A DNA stretch of 64,000 bases from Phaeosaccion multiseriatum. Lineage: Eukaryota; Ochrophyta, other classes. The stretch is from contig OZ218962.1 in assembly GCA_965112735.1 (NCBI GenBank), forward strand, positions 1,674,001 through 1,738,000, in the 5' to 3' direction. A program made the position numbers and the translations under genes. Below, piece after piece: positions 46,481 to 56,763 of the stretch. The notes under the pieces are model-generated. The model saw only the letters and a program-made list of their open reading frames with translations, was not told the DNA's origin and made no database searches. Position 1 is the first letter of the stretch, and each line of letters starts with the position of its first letter.

Positions 46481-47138
46481 TCAAATGCAACCGTTTCAGC
46501 AGCCACAGCAACCGCAGCAGAACGGTCAACCGGCCCCCCTATTCGCTGTGGGTGGGCAGCCTCAACAGGTGCCGCACCCTCAACAGCAGCAGCAGCAGCA
46601 ACAGCAGCAGCACCAGCAGCGGGCCTCACATCCCCCGCCCGCGGCTTCAGACCCCTTTGCCGACTTAGCCGAGGCATCGGCCAACAACAGCAACCGTATT
46701 AGTGGTGGGGAGCATCACAGCAGCACTCCTCAGAGCAGCGGCTACACCAAGGGCCAATCGCTGTGGTACCTGGCCAAGGAGGGACCGTCGGCACCATGTC
46801 AGATAATAGGAGTCCATTTCGACGACAACCCCCTCCTGCCGTACTACACCATCAAGCTGACCGACACGGGCGTCGAGAAGCAGACAGATGACGCACACCT
46901 CTCTCTGACTGCGAAAAGGCCGGAGCCGGTGCAGCAGCAGCAGCAGCAGCAGCGGCAGCCCCTTGCGCCGGCAGCACCAGGAGGGGGAGAGGGAGTGGAA
47001 TGGAGTTCTCCCCAGCAGAGCTCGCAGCCTCACAACCCCTTCGGGGCTGAGGATGAAGGCCCGCAACAAGGAGCAGCAGCAGCGGCAGTGGCAGTTACAG
47101 CGGGAGCGGCAGCCTCCAACCCTTTTGATATGTTCTGA
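45127..47138 (+). CDS. ArfGAP-domain protein with polyQ region, Tudor-like segment and NPF motifs
   Basis: GTPase-activating protein for Arf, acting in coated-vesicle traffic. Exons: 45127-45237, 45339-45416 and 45522-47138, for 601 aa. The ArfGAP domain holds the zinc finger CADC (of NKQCADCLERL) and CTTC (of FVCTTCAGIHREFNHRVK), with the arginine finger in HREFNHR, then ISLSNFTEDEVKAMKKGGN and YVDRRWYG. The middle is a CAG-encoded Gln/Pro region with SFGAFQQ repeats. Near residue 415 SDPFADL is a DPF motif. Around residues 425-470 is a Tudor-like stretch (WYLAKEGPSAPCQIIGVHFD, then PYYTIKLTDTGVEKQT). Two NPF motifs near the end (PHNPFG, SNPFDMF) should bind EH-domain endocytic proteins. It is closest in layout to AGFG/SMAP-type ArfGAPs. 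Confidence 0.88.
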
Positions 47139-47514
47139 CACTACCATTTTTTAACACTCGATTTGCGTAAAAATGGCCCAATTCGCGTGAAGTAAACTTT
47201 TTGGACACATGCAGCAAAATGACATTGGGAGAAGGGCTACAGCTCTTCGTGTAGCTCTTTGAGATGCCTATCGATCCATAGTCTTGCACTTTCATCGCTT
47301 ATTCCCTTCCCTACGAGTACTTGTCAGCATTTCTGCAAGAGCCCTCCCCCTTGCCGCCCCATCTCTGTAAAACGGGCATATTATTATTGAAATTGCAAGT
47401 GAGGCGAGGTCAGGCTGAAAGTGGACTAAAGAGGGGTGCTGCGCAGAGCGCGCGCGCCAGACGGAGAGACGGGAGACAAGCAAGTACAAAACAGCGTGCT
47501 CTGTGTTGATCTGT
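47139..47514. other. Convergent 3' region
   Basis: About 375 bp between the converging ArfGAP and WD40 genes. No gene or clear repeat seen. Confidence 0.45.
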
Positions 47515-49477
47515 TTAACGCTGCTGCACATGGCTGGCGCTGCTGTCTCCAGCCGGCTTCACGGCTCCACGCCGCTGCTGTGTATCCAACTGCTGCTGCT
47601 CATGGCTGCTCTCCAGCGTCTTTTTGACGGCTGCGATGAGTGCCTCTGAGTACCTCTCGAGCACCGCCGACGACAAGGGCGCCTCTTGTCCTTGCCCCTG
47701 CCCATGCCCCTGCCCTCCCGCGCTGCTGCTGAGGGTACCCGACTGCAGGCCGAGGCCAAAGCCAGTGGCCAATCTGCCGCTGTCGCTGGTGCCCGTGCCA
47801 CCGCCGCCCCTCCCGACGTGTCCGGAGAGTGTGAATCCCCCAGTGCCCTCGAGTAAGTCCCCGACCGTTGCGAAGCCCTGCCTGAAGGACTGCAGCAACT
47901 CGTCCGTCTCATTCTCGTCCTCCGCCCCTCTCCCAGTGCTGTTTGTGTCTCCCAGAGTCGCGCTCCCCCCCCCCCCTGCGGTCTCTCCTCCCCTGCTGCC
48001 GGTGGCAAGCTCTTGATAGAGCTCGGCTGCCACTTGCGCTGACTTTCGAAGCTGCGTGAGTGCATCCAAGTACTCCTGAGTCCTCCGCGGGAGTCGCGGT
48101 GATGGGGAGGAGCCAAGGAGAGGCGGTGGTGGCCTCTTACTCTCGCCGTCTTGCCCCTGCCCCCCCTCCTCGCCCTCATTCTCCTCTGTCGCAATTCTGC
48201 CCCCGTAGGCATCTTGCCCTGCCCTGTCTTCCCCCCTTGTCAATGCCTCGTCAACGTCCTCTTGCTCCTCCTCCTGCTCCTGCTCCTCCTTCTCCCCCTC
48301 CTCCGCCTTTCTCTTCTCCTCCTCCTCCTCCTCCTCCTCCTCCTCCTCCTCCTCCTCCTCCTCCTCCTCCTCCTCCTTCTCCTCCACCTCCTCCTCTCCC
48401 TCTCCCTCCCCCTCCTCCTCCTCCTCCTCCTCCTCCTCCTCCTCCTCCTCCTCCTCCTCCTCCTCCTCCTCCTCCTCCTCTCCCTCTCCCTCTCCCTCCT
48501 TCTCCACCCCCCCTCCCCCTACCGCCCTCCTCTCCGAGTCCTCCCTGTCATCGTCTTCTTCTTCTTCGCCCCCCCTCTCCAAGCCCCCTCCGTCGAACGC
48601 ATTCGAGTCTGTCATGCGTGTTTCCGATAGCGCGTTCTTGAGAGAGTCCTGCTTCCTCTCCCCAAGAACGCCACTGCTACTACCGAAGGGCCCCTCCTTA
48701 GCCTCGTCTCCACTCTCCACCCCTGGGGGCGGGGGCAGGGGAGGCATGGCCATAAACACACTGGGGTCGGCCTCCTCGTCCTCCTCTTCCTCCTCTTCCT
48801 CCTCTTCCTCCTCTTGGGTCTCTGCAGTCGCCCGCGGCTCCAAGGGGTCCAACTCGAGATGTTGGTTGTCCAGAAGGGCCTTCCCGTCGCAGCCAAGGTA
48901 CCCCATGGCCTCCAAGTGCTGACGCATGCTGGCCACTGCGTCCTCCGTCTCCCTGTGCTTGTGCTTGAGGTCCTCCCCAGTGTCTCCCCTCTCCCCCTCG
49001 TCCGTCGCTACCATCGCTGCCGTTTCCCTCGAGAGAGGAGGTGGGGGGGGCACGTTAGGGTGGTCTGCGTGCTCCGGGTCGTCCCCTCCCCCCCCCCCCA
49101 CTCGCCCCGCTGTATCTGTTCCATTCATCTCCTCTTTTTCTACATTCGCCTGAGCCCGATGGAAGAAGTTGAAGCTGTGGCTCAGGCGCAGGTCTTGAGA
49201 GTCGAGCGAAGAAGAGGCCATTGAGGCCACTGAGGATGCTTGTCCTGCCTCTGAGTGGGGGCTTACTGTAGCAGGCGGCACCTCTTTCCCAGTCCCCTCC
49301 TCAGCTCTGTCCTCTGGCTCCCCCCTTGGAGAAGACGTCACGTGCGCCTTCCCCTCCTGTTCACCGCTCTCACCACTCTCCGTTGGAGATACACACGTGT
49401 CCTCGACTACAGTATTCTCTGGGGAAGCTGCTTCCGGCGCCAATGTGCAAGTCAAGGCAAGCGCTGGCGTTTCCACG

Positions 49478-49508
<31 letters not shown>

Positions 49509-52440
49509 CGCTTACTCCTCCTTCTTCTCTGCCCCCCCCTCCTTCTGCCCTGTCGCCCTTCCCCACCTTTCCTCTACCAGGCGAGAACGCCGTCCATTTC
49601 CCCCGCTTCCCGCTCTCCTTGCCTGTGGCAGGGCCAGACTCCCCTGCTGCGGCCCCCTCCACCGACCGCACCACCAGGCCCTTGCCCGTCTGCTGTGCCC
49701 ACGCTGGAAGGTTGGACCCAGTAAACTTCAGGCGAAGCTTGGCCTCTTGCGCTGCTGCGTCAGCGCCCCCTCCACCCCCGGAAGACCCTGCGGCTGCCCC
49801 CTTCTCCAGTTGCTGTACCACCAACTGCGGCTGCTGCGCGGTCGCCGCCTCTACTCCTGCGGGGGAGAGTGGTCGCTCCGGATGAAGCTCGTGGAGGCGC
49901 TCTTTCATCGCCTTTTGCAGGTCGGTAGACAGTCTCCAGACGAAGATGCAGCCATCCCCCCCGATGGAGATGAGCCTCTTGCCGTCTCCGCTGAAGCGCA
50001 GGCCCGTCACGAGCTCGCTGTGCCCCGCCACCTTGGCGAGACACCTACCCGAGTAGAAGTCAAACAGACGGATCCACTTATCGAAGCTACAAGTGGCTGC
50101 ATACATGCCTGCCGGGTCCAGATCTACCCTGTACATCTCGGCGGAGGCCCCCTCGGGTCGGTACCCCCTGACGTGCCTGCCGTTGCTCATGTTCCAGATG
50201 TTGAGGCGCTTGTCCTGCCCCGCTGACACCATGTACTTGTTGGTGGGGTCCACGTCCAGCCCGTAGATGGTACCCTGCGGCACGCTGATGGCCTTGTGCC
50301 GGGTCACTTGCTTGCCTCTGACGTGGTTGATAACCAGCATCTTATCGCCCCCCGCGGACAGCAGTCGGCGGCCGTCCTGGCTGAACTTGATGGCGTTGAC
50401 GGAGGAGGAGTGGTTCTCCAGAGTCGCGACAAGGGGGTGGCGGGCGGTGCTGCCTCCTGGCGGTTTGGCTGCGCCTCCGCTGTTCGCCGACGCGTTGAAC
50501 ACGTGCACCAGTCTGTCTCGACTTGCCGACGCGAGCAGAGTCAGGGTCGGTGAGGGGGGCTGCTGCTGGTGCTGCTGCTGCTGCTGGTGGTGGAGAGGCA
50601 CCCATCTGGGCGGCGGCTTCGGCAGCACTCCCTGAGAAGCACTCTCACCACCTTCGCCAGCTGTTGGCGTATCACTAACTACCACAGAGGGTACCGCTGC
50701 TGCCGCCTCCACCATGACGGGCGAGTAGGCCATGCTCAGCACCTCTGCGTCGTGCGCGGCCTGCGTGTGCTGTAGTCGCATACTGGCCAAGTCGTACACG
50801 CGTATATTGCCCTGCTTGTCTCCGCACGCAAGCTGCCCCCCCGCGGGGTGCACTGCCAGACTGCGCAGGACGTTGTGTGGCTTGGGGGACGAGTCTGGGA
50901 TCTCTGTGTCGGGAACCGAAGCGGCCAGAGCGTCGTCGAAGCCGTTCCTGCTGCTTGCGAGCCCGTCCTTCTCCTTCTCATCCGCGTACAGAATCCGCAC
51001 GAGGTGCTTGCAGTACACGTTGGACCAGCGGGCCGCTGCTGCCCCCGCTGCCGAGGAGGAGGAGGAGGAGGAGGAGGATGCTCCATCCAGGGACCCGAGA
51101 TCCCACAGGCGGACCGTATTGTCTGCCGAGCACGTGGCAAACACATTGGAAGGCAGGCCCTTATGGTGCCCCTCTCCCGCCGCTGCAGGTCCCAGTGGGG
51201 GTGTTGGAACTGTCTGCACATCCCAGATGCAGGCCCCGTGGTTGAGGAAGCTGCGGTACCTGCCCACGTTGTGACGGTCCGTAATGTCCCATATGAACAT
51301 GCTGCGGTCGGCGTACACCGCCACCACCTTGGTTCCCGACGGGCTGAGACGCACCCCCAACACGGCGGGGTACCTGGCCTGCTTACCCTCCGGCAAGAGC
51401 CGCTGCTGGGCGAGCTCCTCAAGAGAGGCGACGTTCGCCCCTCCCAGCGGAGGGGGTTTGGGGAGCGTCGACACGTACTCGAGACTCGTGGCGCTGAAGA
51501 GCCGCAGCAAGCCGTCCGAGCAGGCCACTGCCAGCAACTCGTTGTTGTACAAGCTAATCCCGTACGCCGCAGTCGCCTCCAAGTTGACCCACTGAGACAT
51601 TACCCGCGAGGGCGAGAAGACACACAGCACGCCCCCCGAGGTGACGCAGAAGGCGGCCCCCTCCTCCCCGCAGACTACATCCATAAAAGTGCTCCCCCGG
51701 AGACCCTCGAGGATACTCGCTGGCCGCCCGTCCATGCGAATCACGCCGTCCTCCGCCTTTTCCCCCTTCGGGTACCTACTCCTGCGGCTGTCGGCCGGCA
51801 CTTCCTCCCCGTCCTCCTCTTCAAAGTACCAAAACTTGACATGCTTGTCCCCACAAGTCACGAGAAAGGAGCCGTCGCTACTGAACGCGAGAGAGCGTAC
51901 CTTTTGGCTCACCTTCGCGCTGGCCACCCGCCTCGCGCCCGCCGAAGAAGGAGGAGACGGGGGTGATGGCTCCGCCTCTGGCCTTTTCTTCCCCGGGGAG
52001 GCTTTCTCTCTCCCCTCCAGCCCCAAGTCCCACACCTGCAGCATTCGATCGTACTTGAAGCCCGCCGACACGAGCATGTCCCCCCTTGGACCAAAGGTAA
52101 GGCAGCTCACCCCAAAGCGGTGCCCATTCTTCAGCTCTCTCAGCACGGCGCCCGTGGCCAAGCTCCAGACAACCACGTTCGGTTGGTGGCCCCTCTCCCC
52201 CACAGCCAGCATACCTCCATCGCTGCTAAAAGCCAGGCAGGACACCGTCTTGCCCGCGCGGAAATAGCGAAATTGCCGGTTACGACGCGGCTGGTAGATC
52301 ACCACTACGCAGCCGGCTGGGTACGCCACGTCCCCTGTGCAAGGGTTGACAGCGAGGGCCCCGTTGTGCAGACATGTCTGTCCGATCACGCGGTCCAGGG
52401 TGAGCTGCGGAGCCAACGCCGCCGCTCCTCCAGCTGCCAT
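47515..52440 (-). CDS. WD40 protein of the WDR62/MABP1 type
   Basis: A single exon of 1641 codons, striking among intron-rich neighbours. It starts at the ATG at 52440. Residues about 10-790 form a double WD40 propeller beginning QLTLDRVIGQTCLHNGALAV, NPCTGDVAYPAGCVVVIYQP and KTVSCLAFSSDGGMLAVGE, the hallmark opening of WDR62/MABP1. ATCSADNTVRLWDL, KFSQDGRRLLSAGGDKML and SIGGDGCIFVWRL are later blades. The C-terminal half is disordered and acidic, with polyE encoded by GAG/GAA runs (plus-strand CTC runs, about 48310-48500). A final helix (AVLERYSEALIAAVKKTLES) may be the oligomerisation element. WDR62 acts at spindle poles and centrioles and binds JNK in animals; the JNK-binding part cannot be recognised here. 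Confidence 0.85.
48310..48500. repeat. (CTC)n tract coding for polyglutamate
   Basis: Two CTC-rich blocks within the WDR62-like gene (about 48318-48375 and 48412-48481), encoding runs of Glu on the minus strand. The period keeps the frame open. Overlapping plus-strand PPPP and LLLL frames are artefacts. Confidence 0.9.
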
Positions 52441-52703
52441 GGTGGCGTCTTTCTCTCGGACTCCTTAAATCTGGAGCCACGCCTCGCCGCCGCTGGTTGC
52501 TGCTGCCACTGCTGCCACTAGTTCTGCGACTGCCGCTAATAGCAAAAGCAGCTATGGGGAAGAGCTTTCTGCAAGGCCAACATCTTATTGTTACCGTCTC
52601 TCTGATTTCACTTTTGGCGGCTGAACGAAAACTTCCGCGTTGGCGTGATGCTGTAGTTGCACCTCAGTGGTGTGTCCCTTGACTTGACACACAGCATCGT
52701 CGT
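52441..52703. promoter_or_regulatory. Divergent promoter, WDR62-like / LYAR
   Basis: A 263-bp head-to-head spacer. It contains TGATTTCACTTTTGGCGG (52603-52620), which includes an E2F-like TTTTGGCGG, and the GAAAC-like CTGAACGAAAACTTCC (52621-52636). Confidence 0.45.
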
Positions 52704-53814
52704 ATGGTGTTCTTCGTGTGTTGTGGATGCAATGAGAGCCTCAAGAAGCAAGCGGTGGAGAAGCATGTCTATAAGTGTGGTAATTGCTGGGCCGTCACTT
52801 GCGTTGACTGCAGCCAGGTGAGGCGAGATTATGGAGAGGGGAGTAGCTGAGCAGCTCTTTAACACACCCTCCCTCCCCCCTTCTTTGGCACTTCAGACTT
52901 TCGAAGGAGAAGACTACAAGGCTCACACCTCGTGCGTGAGTGAAGCGGAGAAGTATGAAGGGTCCCTGTACAAAGGGAAAAAGGTAAGAGATTGTAGCCG
53001 CACGAATAATACACCTGGTGACTGGCGCTCCTTCTCATACCCACCACCACTGCTGCTGCTGCCGCTGCTGCTACAGGTTAAGCTCAATCCTCAGCAGGTG
53101 TGGATGGCCTTGGTGGAGGAGGCAGCGAGGAATTCAGCCAATGCGCCTGCTCCAATACGCTCGTACCTCTCCAGAATGTCGGAGCTTGCTGGTTGTGTGC
53201 CGAGGCAGGAGAAGAAGTTTAGGTACGGAGCTGGGACATCTGCCGAGAGGGAAGGGGTCGTAGCGGGTGCTTAATCCGTTCTGACCAATGTCTCTCCGTT
53301 GCCCCCTGTGTGCTCTCCTGCCTATTTTTTTTTCTTTTTTCCAAGGAACTTCGTGGCGAACAGCCTCAAAATACACAACCAGGTGCTCGTGTCGCAGTTG
53401 TGGACCCATCTGGTCCAACTCAAGCCTGTGAAGGAGGAGAAGAAGAGCGAACCGGAAGAGACCACAGAGAAAGAACCTGTAGCAGCAGCGGCTGCAGCAG
53501 GAGCAGCAGTAGTAGCTGCAGCGGATAGTGTCACAGGGAAGGCCCCGAAAAGGAAGAGGCAAAGACTGGAGAAGGGGGAAGGAGAAGCGGCCGCTCCCAA
53601 CAGCAGCATCAAATGGAAGAAAGTGGTCAAGTCGCTCATGCAGGAGCACGGGAAGCTGTCAATAAAGGAGTTGAGGAGGCACGTGCTCGCCAAGCTGAGG
53701 GCGTCGGGAGTGGGAGAGGAGGAGCTGAGCAAAGAGGTGGTGGCCGAACGCGTCCTCAGCGCTGTGGGGAGTCTTCATTCACAGCTATCGCTCGTGTGGA
53801 ATGAAGGCGCGTGA
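52704..53814 (+). CDS. LYAR: LYAR-type nucleolar zinc-finger protein
   Basis: Nucleolar protein linked to pre-rRNA processing and cell growth. Exons: 52704-52817, 52897-52983, 53077-53222 and 53346-53814, for 271 aa. The two N-terminal LYAR-type C2HC fingers are complete: MVFFVCCGCNESLKKQAVEK with HVYKCGNCWAVTCVDC, then GEDYKAHTSCVSEAEKY and GSLYKGKK. A conserved middle (RNFVANSLKIHNQVLVSQLW) and a lysine-rich linker (GKAPKRKRQRLEKGEG) follow. The C-terminal WKKVVKSLMQEHGKLSIKEL is the winged-helix-like end typical of LYAR homologues. The stop codon is 38 bp before the left arm of a 53-bp inverted repeat, which therefore lies in its 3' UTR or just past it. Confidence 0.92.
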
Positions 53815-53851
53815 CTATGAGAAGGTCTCGCTCTGTGGTCGCGTGGTCGCG

Positions 53852-53964
53852 TCAGCATTGGAGAGTCAGACTCGGAGTTCAATCAGGGTATGAACAAATA
53901 CATTTAAAATTAATGTATTTGTTCATACCCTGATTGAACTCCGAGTCTGACTCTCCAATGCTGA
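53852..53964. repeat. Perfect 53-bp inverted repeat with 7-nt loop
   Basis: Arms 53852-53904 and 53912-53964 are exact reverse complements, separated by TAAAATT. The right arm is the end of the integrase-like reading frame (minus strand); the left arm is an inverted duplicate of it. A transcript through it would form a long hairpin. Confidence 0.97.
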
Positions 53965-54385
53965 GCCAGTCCATGTGATGCACCTCTCCAGGCTTGCTGC
54001 CATGGAGGGTCTCACCAAGGGGGCGGGGTATCTTGTCACCTGCCCTAGAGTCCACGCAGTGAAGGCAGTGCTTGATGAAAGCGCTGAAGTCATCTGCCTT
54101 GCCGTGCCAATATACCAAACGCAGCTGCTCCATGGTTGCTGTCTTTAGCCTATGGCATGCTCCTCCTGCGTGTGCCTCAGTACACAACCGTAGCTGAAGC
54201 TGCTTGTCCGCTGCCGGAACCCACACCTCTCCCGCTGCTGTCTTGTAGAGCTCCATGTCTGCATGCCACACGAGAGCAATATCTGAAACGGGCTCCACAA
54301 TCTTGTCAGTCCCATCTACCCCTTCCCCCTTTTGAGAGAGTGGGGCATGCTCCTGTTGGCTGAACCTGAGAGCATCAAGGGACAC
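53879..54385 (-). pseudogene. Retrotransposon integrase fragment (H2C2 zinc-binding region)
   Basis: A 168-codon minus-strand frame. It contains EAHAGGACHRLKTATMEQLR, VYWHGKADDFSAFIKHC and LHC, the HHCC pattern of the integrase zinc-binding domain of Ty3/gypsy-type elements, followed by HHMDWLSI, the start of the catalytic core. The DDE core, reverse transcriptase and LTRs are absent. The frame ends inside the 53-bp foldback, which marks the truncation breakpoint. It is not expected to be functional. Confidence 0.75.
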
Positions 54386-54660
54386 GAGAGTGGGACACGC
54401 GGGGGAGGGGGCAAGTACCCGCGACAGCAGCAGGTGCCCATAGCCCGTGTGCAGCCCCTTGTCAGGTGCGCCCTTTGGGCTGTTCCTGTGCGGTTCAGTC
54501 GCTATGTAGAGGAGAGGGGAATGAGGGGTTGGTCAAGCGAGAGCGAGCCACGTAATTGAAATTCACACAGCCGGCTTTTACAGTTTCAAAATCACGAAAA
54601 GAAAACAAAGAAGAAATCCTTTCCCTCACTTCTTCATCATCCTATTGGCCACTGCGAAGT
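54386..54660. promoter_or_regulatory. Upstream region of the small orphan gene
   Basis: AATTGAAATTC (54554-54564) and ACAGTTTCAAAATC (54580-54593) are GAAAC-type half motifs about 70-105 bp before the ATG. No gene seen in the remainder. Confidence 0.35.
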
Positions 54661-55069
54661 ATGGCGACGGCCGCAGAGGGGAAGATCGACGCTGACGAGC
54701 TCTTGTCGGGAGCGAAGCACCTTCGTGCTGCGGCTCCATGCAAAGATGACGGCAAGCATGAGACTGAGGGCCCAACTGCGGAAGAGTTGCGGCCCATCAC
54801 GGACTTGTATGACAGACACAGGGGGGACGTGGCTGCGATCTTCGCCGAGCTCGAGGAGTGAGTATCCGTCATTGTTCTGAGGGAGTCATGCGCCCATGCC
54901 CTGCTTACCTCGCTCATCTCCCGCTGCCGTCAGGAATCCACGGAAGGCCCTCAAGTACCCGCCCCAGAGTGCCGAGGGCTTTGCGAGGCGTTATCTGGAT
55001 GGGGGCTACACATGCGTCGAGGCTGCTGAGGCAAAGGAAGGAGGAAGCGAGTCAGTAAGCCACAAGTGA
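54661..55069 (+). CDS. Small hypothetical protein, 110 aa
   Basis: Two exons, 54661-54857 and 54934-55069, with a canonical GTGAGT donor and CGTCAG acceptor. The joined frame is phase-consistent and ends at TGA. The product starts MATAAEGKIDADELLSGAKH, is charged and mostly helical by composition, and includes PTAEELRPITDLYDRHRGDV followed by AAIFAELEENPRKALKYPPQ and SAEGFARRYLDGGYTCVEAA. There is no signal peptide, membrane segment or recognised domain. The EELRPITDLYDRHRGD...ELEENPRKALK region looks like a helical pair. It may be a lineage-specific gene; I do not recognise it. Confidence 0.6.
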
Positions 55070-55752
55070 GCAGAATAGAAACACCTGTGTCGTGTCTGCA
55101 CGGCGGCCCCATGATCGCAAGACACAAGTAGCTAAGAAGCAGACCCCCGCACCCAGTGGCCGCATTGAGCTGATACGATCAAATGCAGTGGGAAGGGATG
55201 GGGGAAAGAGTCGAGACGAGGCATGCGGGGACTACGCCATCGCGACTTGGAGTGGTGAAGGCCAAACTGCCTGCGTCCTTCCTCCACGAGCGGGGGGGGA
55301 TACAATGCCCGCGCTGCCTCATTGGGACTCAACATGGGGCCTCCATAGCGCAGCGGAACGGAGTCGCGCCTTTCACCTTTGGCCATGCCGCTCGTGCCAT
55401 CTCGTGTTGGCATTTCATGTGGATTGATTGCAGGTTTCATCTTACCCCCCCCTTAGGGTGGGGAAACGCAGGCAGACAGATGATCGTTAGGCAATGCTTC
55501 ATTTAGAAAGCAACTTCGAACATCTTGTACATAATCTACGAGCTTCGACGCGTTCGTGGCCCTCTTGGACTTGCCAATTCCAGACAGAGCGGAGACGCTC
55601 TTTGGCCTTGGTATGTATGGTCAAAGGCCCCACGGGACGGAGAGGGGTGATGAGTGATGAGCCCGCAGTTCAATCGCACCTTTTCAAAGCAGAGCCACCA
55701 CGGACCTCGGGCTTCGTGTCCACCTTATAGCCGGGTCTGGACCACGCAGAAG
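55070..55752. other. Intergenic DNA left of MITE 2
   Basis: No gene supported. Open frames here are short and have no domain. A TAGCGCAGCGG string near 55348 resembles a Pol III A box, but no B box or cloverleaf was found. Confidence 0.4.
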
Positions 55753-55758
55753 CAGCCA

Positions 55759-56032
55759 TCGGCTCCCCGCAGGGCTTCTCTAGCCCCCCGATAAGCAGAA
55801 GAAGCCTGAGGTGGCCTGCGACCGAAAGCAAGAAGCCCGGGGCTGGTCTGGCTGCGGCCAGAAGCCTGCATAATCTCTCCCCCCCCCCCCACTGAGCCCC
55901 CCCGAGAAGCCTGAAGCCCAGACCGCTGGCCTGCGGCGCAGAAGCCCGCGCTGGCCTGCGGCCAGAAGCCCGAAGCCTGGAGGGGGCTATGGCCCAGAAG
56001 CCCGGAGCCCGAGAAGCCCTGCGGGGAGCCGA
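55759..56032. mobile_element. MITE 2: 274 bp, perfect 22-bp TIRs, 6-bp TSD
   Basis: Inverted repeats at 55759-55780 and 56011-56032 are exact over 22 bp and begin TCGGCTCCCCGCAGGGCTTC. The direct repeat CAGCCA flanks them at 55753-55758 and 56033-56038, a 6-bp target duplication. The interior is made of degenerate GGCCAGAAGCCCG-type repeats without coding capacity. It shares TSD length, the initial TCGGC and GGCCAGAAGC-rich interior with MITE 1. Confidence 0.85.
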
Positions 56033-56300
56033 CAGCCAGGTCGGCACCGCCCCGCCAGCTCCCTCTCACATGTCATGTTGTGGAGTTGTGGAGCCGCCCG
56101 GCCCAAACGGTGCCAGCATGCGCTGCCGGTCCAGCCTGTGAGGAAGGTGAGAAAGTACCCGCTCGGCGGGACTCTTTGGACGACGAAGGGTCACGGCTGC
56201 GGCCGGGGGGTGGATACCTCCTCAGACTCGTCAAGGTGATGGCGGCTCCTCCCCCACAGATAGACAGAAACCTCGTTGGCCAGGACGTCCAATCCCCCTG

Positions 56301-56549
56301 GCGGACGGTGGGAGTGCCCAGAGTGCAAAGAGCAAAGTTAAGCAAATGTATTGCATGGGATAGGAAGTGAGGAGTAGACTTGGTTCGTGTTTTCTTCTTT
56401 CCGCCTCGCTGGCCCTACGAGGAGGGCAGGCCTACAGGTGTGCTGCTACCCACTGGCTGGGCGGCACCACGCACGCGCCCACGGTCACTGGGAGGCTGCC
56501 TAGAGGGCGGGCTAGAGGTTGCCTAGGACTGAAAAGTGAGCGGCCTAGA
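56301..56549 (-). repeat. Dispersed repeat, copy 2 (inverted relative to copy 1)
   Basis: Reverse complement of 44768-44999 with small indels. The extra segment around 56325-56365 is not in copy 1. It lies about 215 bp upstream of the start of the QRICH2-like gene. Confidence 0.75.
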
Positions 56550-56763
56550 GTATATATATAAAAAAGGGAAGATGGACGGAGAGAGAAGGGGGGGGAAAGA
56601 GAAGGAGAGAGGGAGAGGGGAGAGAGAGGAAATGTATCACCAACTGCGATGGCAGTTTCAATTTTTCTGTTTTTCATTTTTCCCCTTTTCCCTTTTCCCC
56701 TTCCTTCCTAATGAAGGCCAAAGCCACAGGCTGAGCAACTCGCCGCCACGTGCGCTGGTCACC

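Noticed and set aside
55335-55410. tRNA-like start with a TAGCGCAGCGG box
   Set aside because: No matching acceptor stem, no GGTTCRA B box, no anticodon loop.
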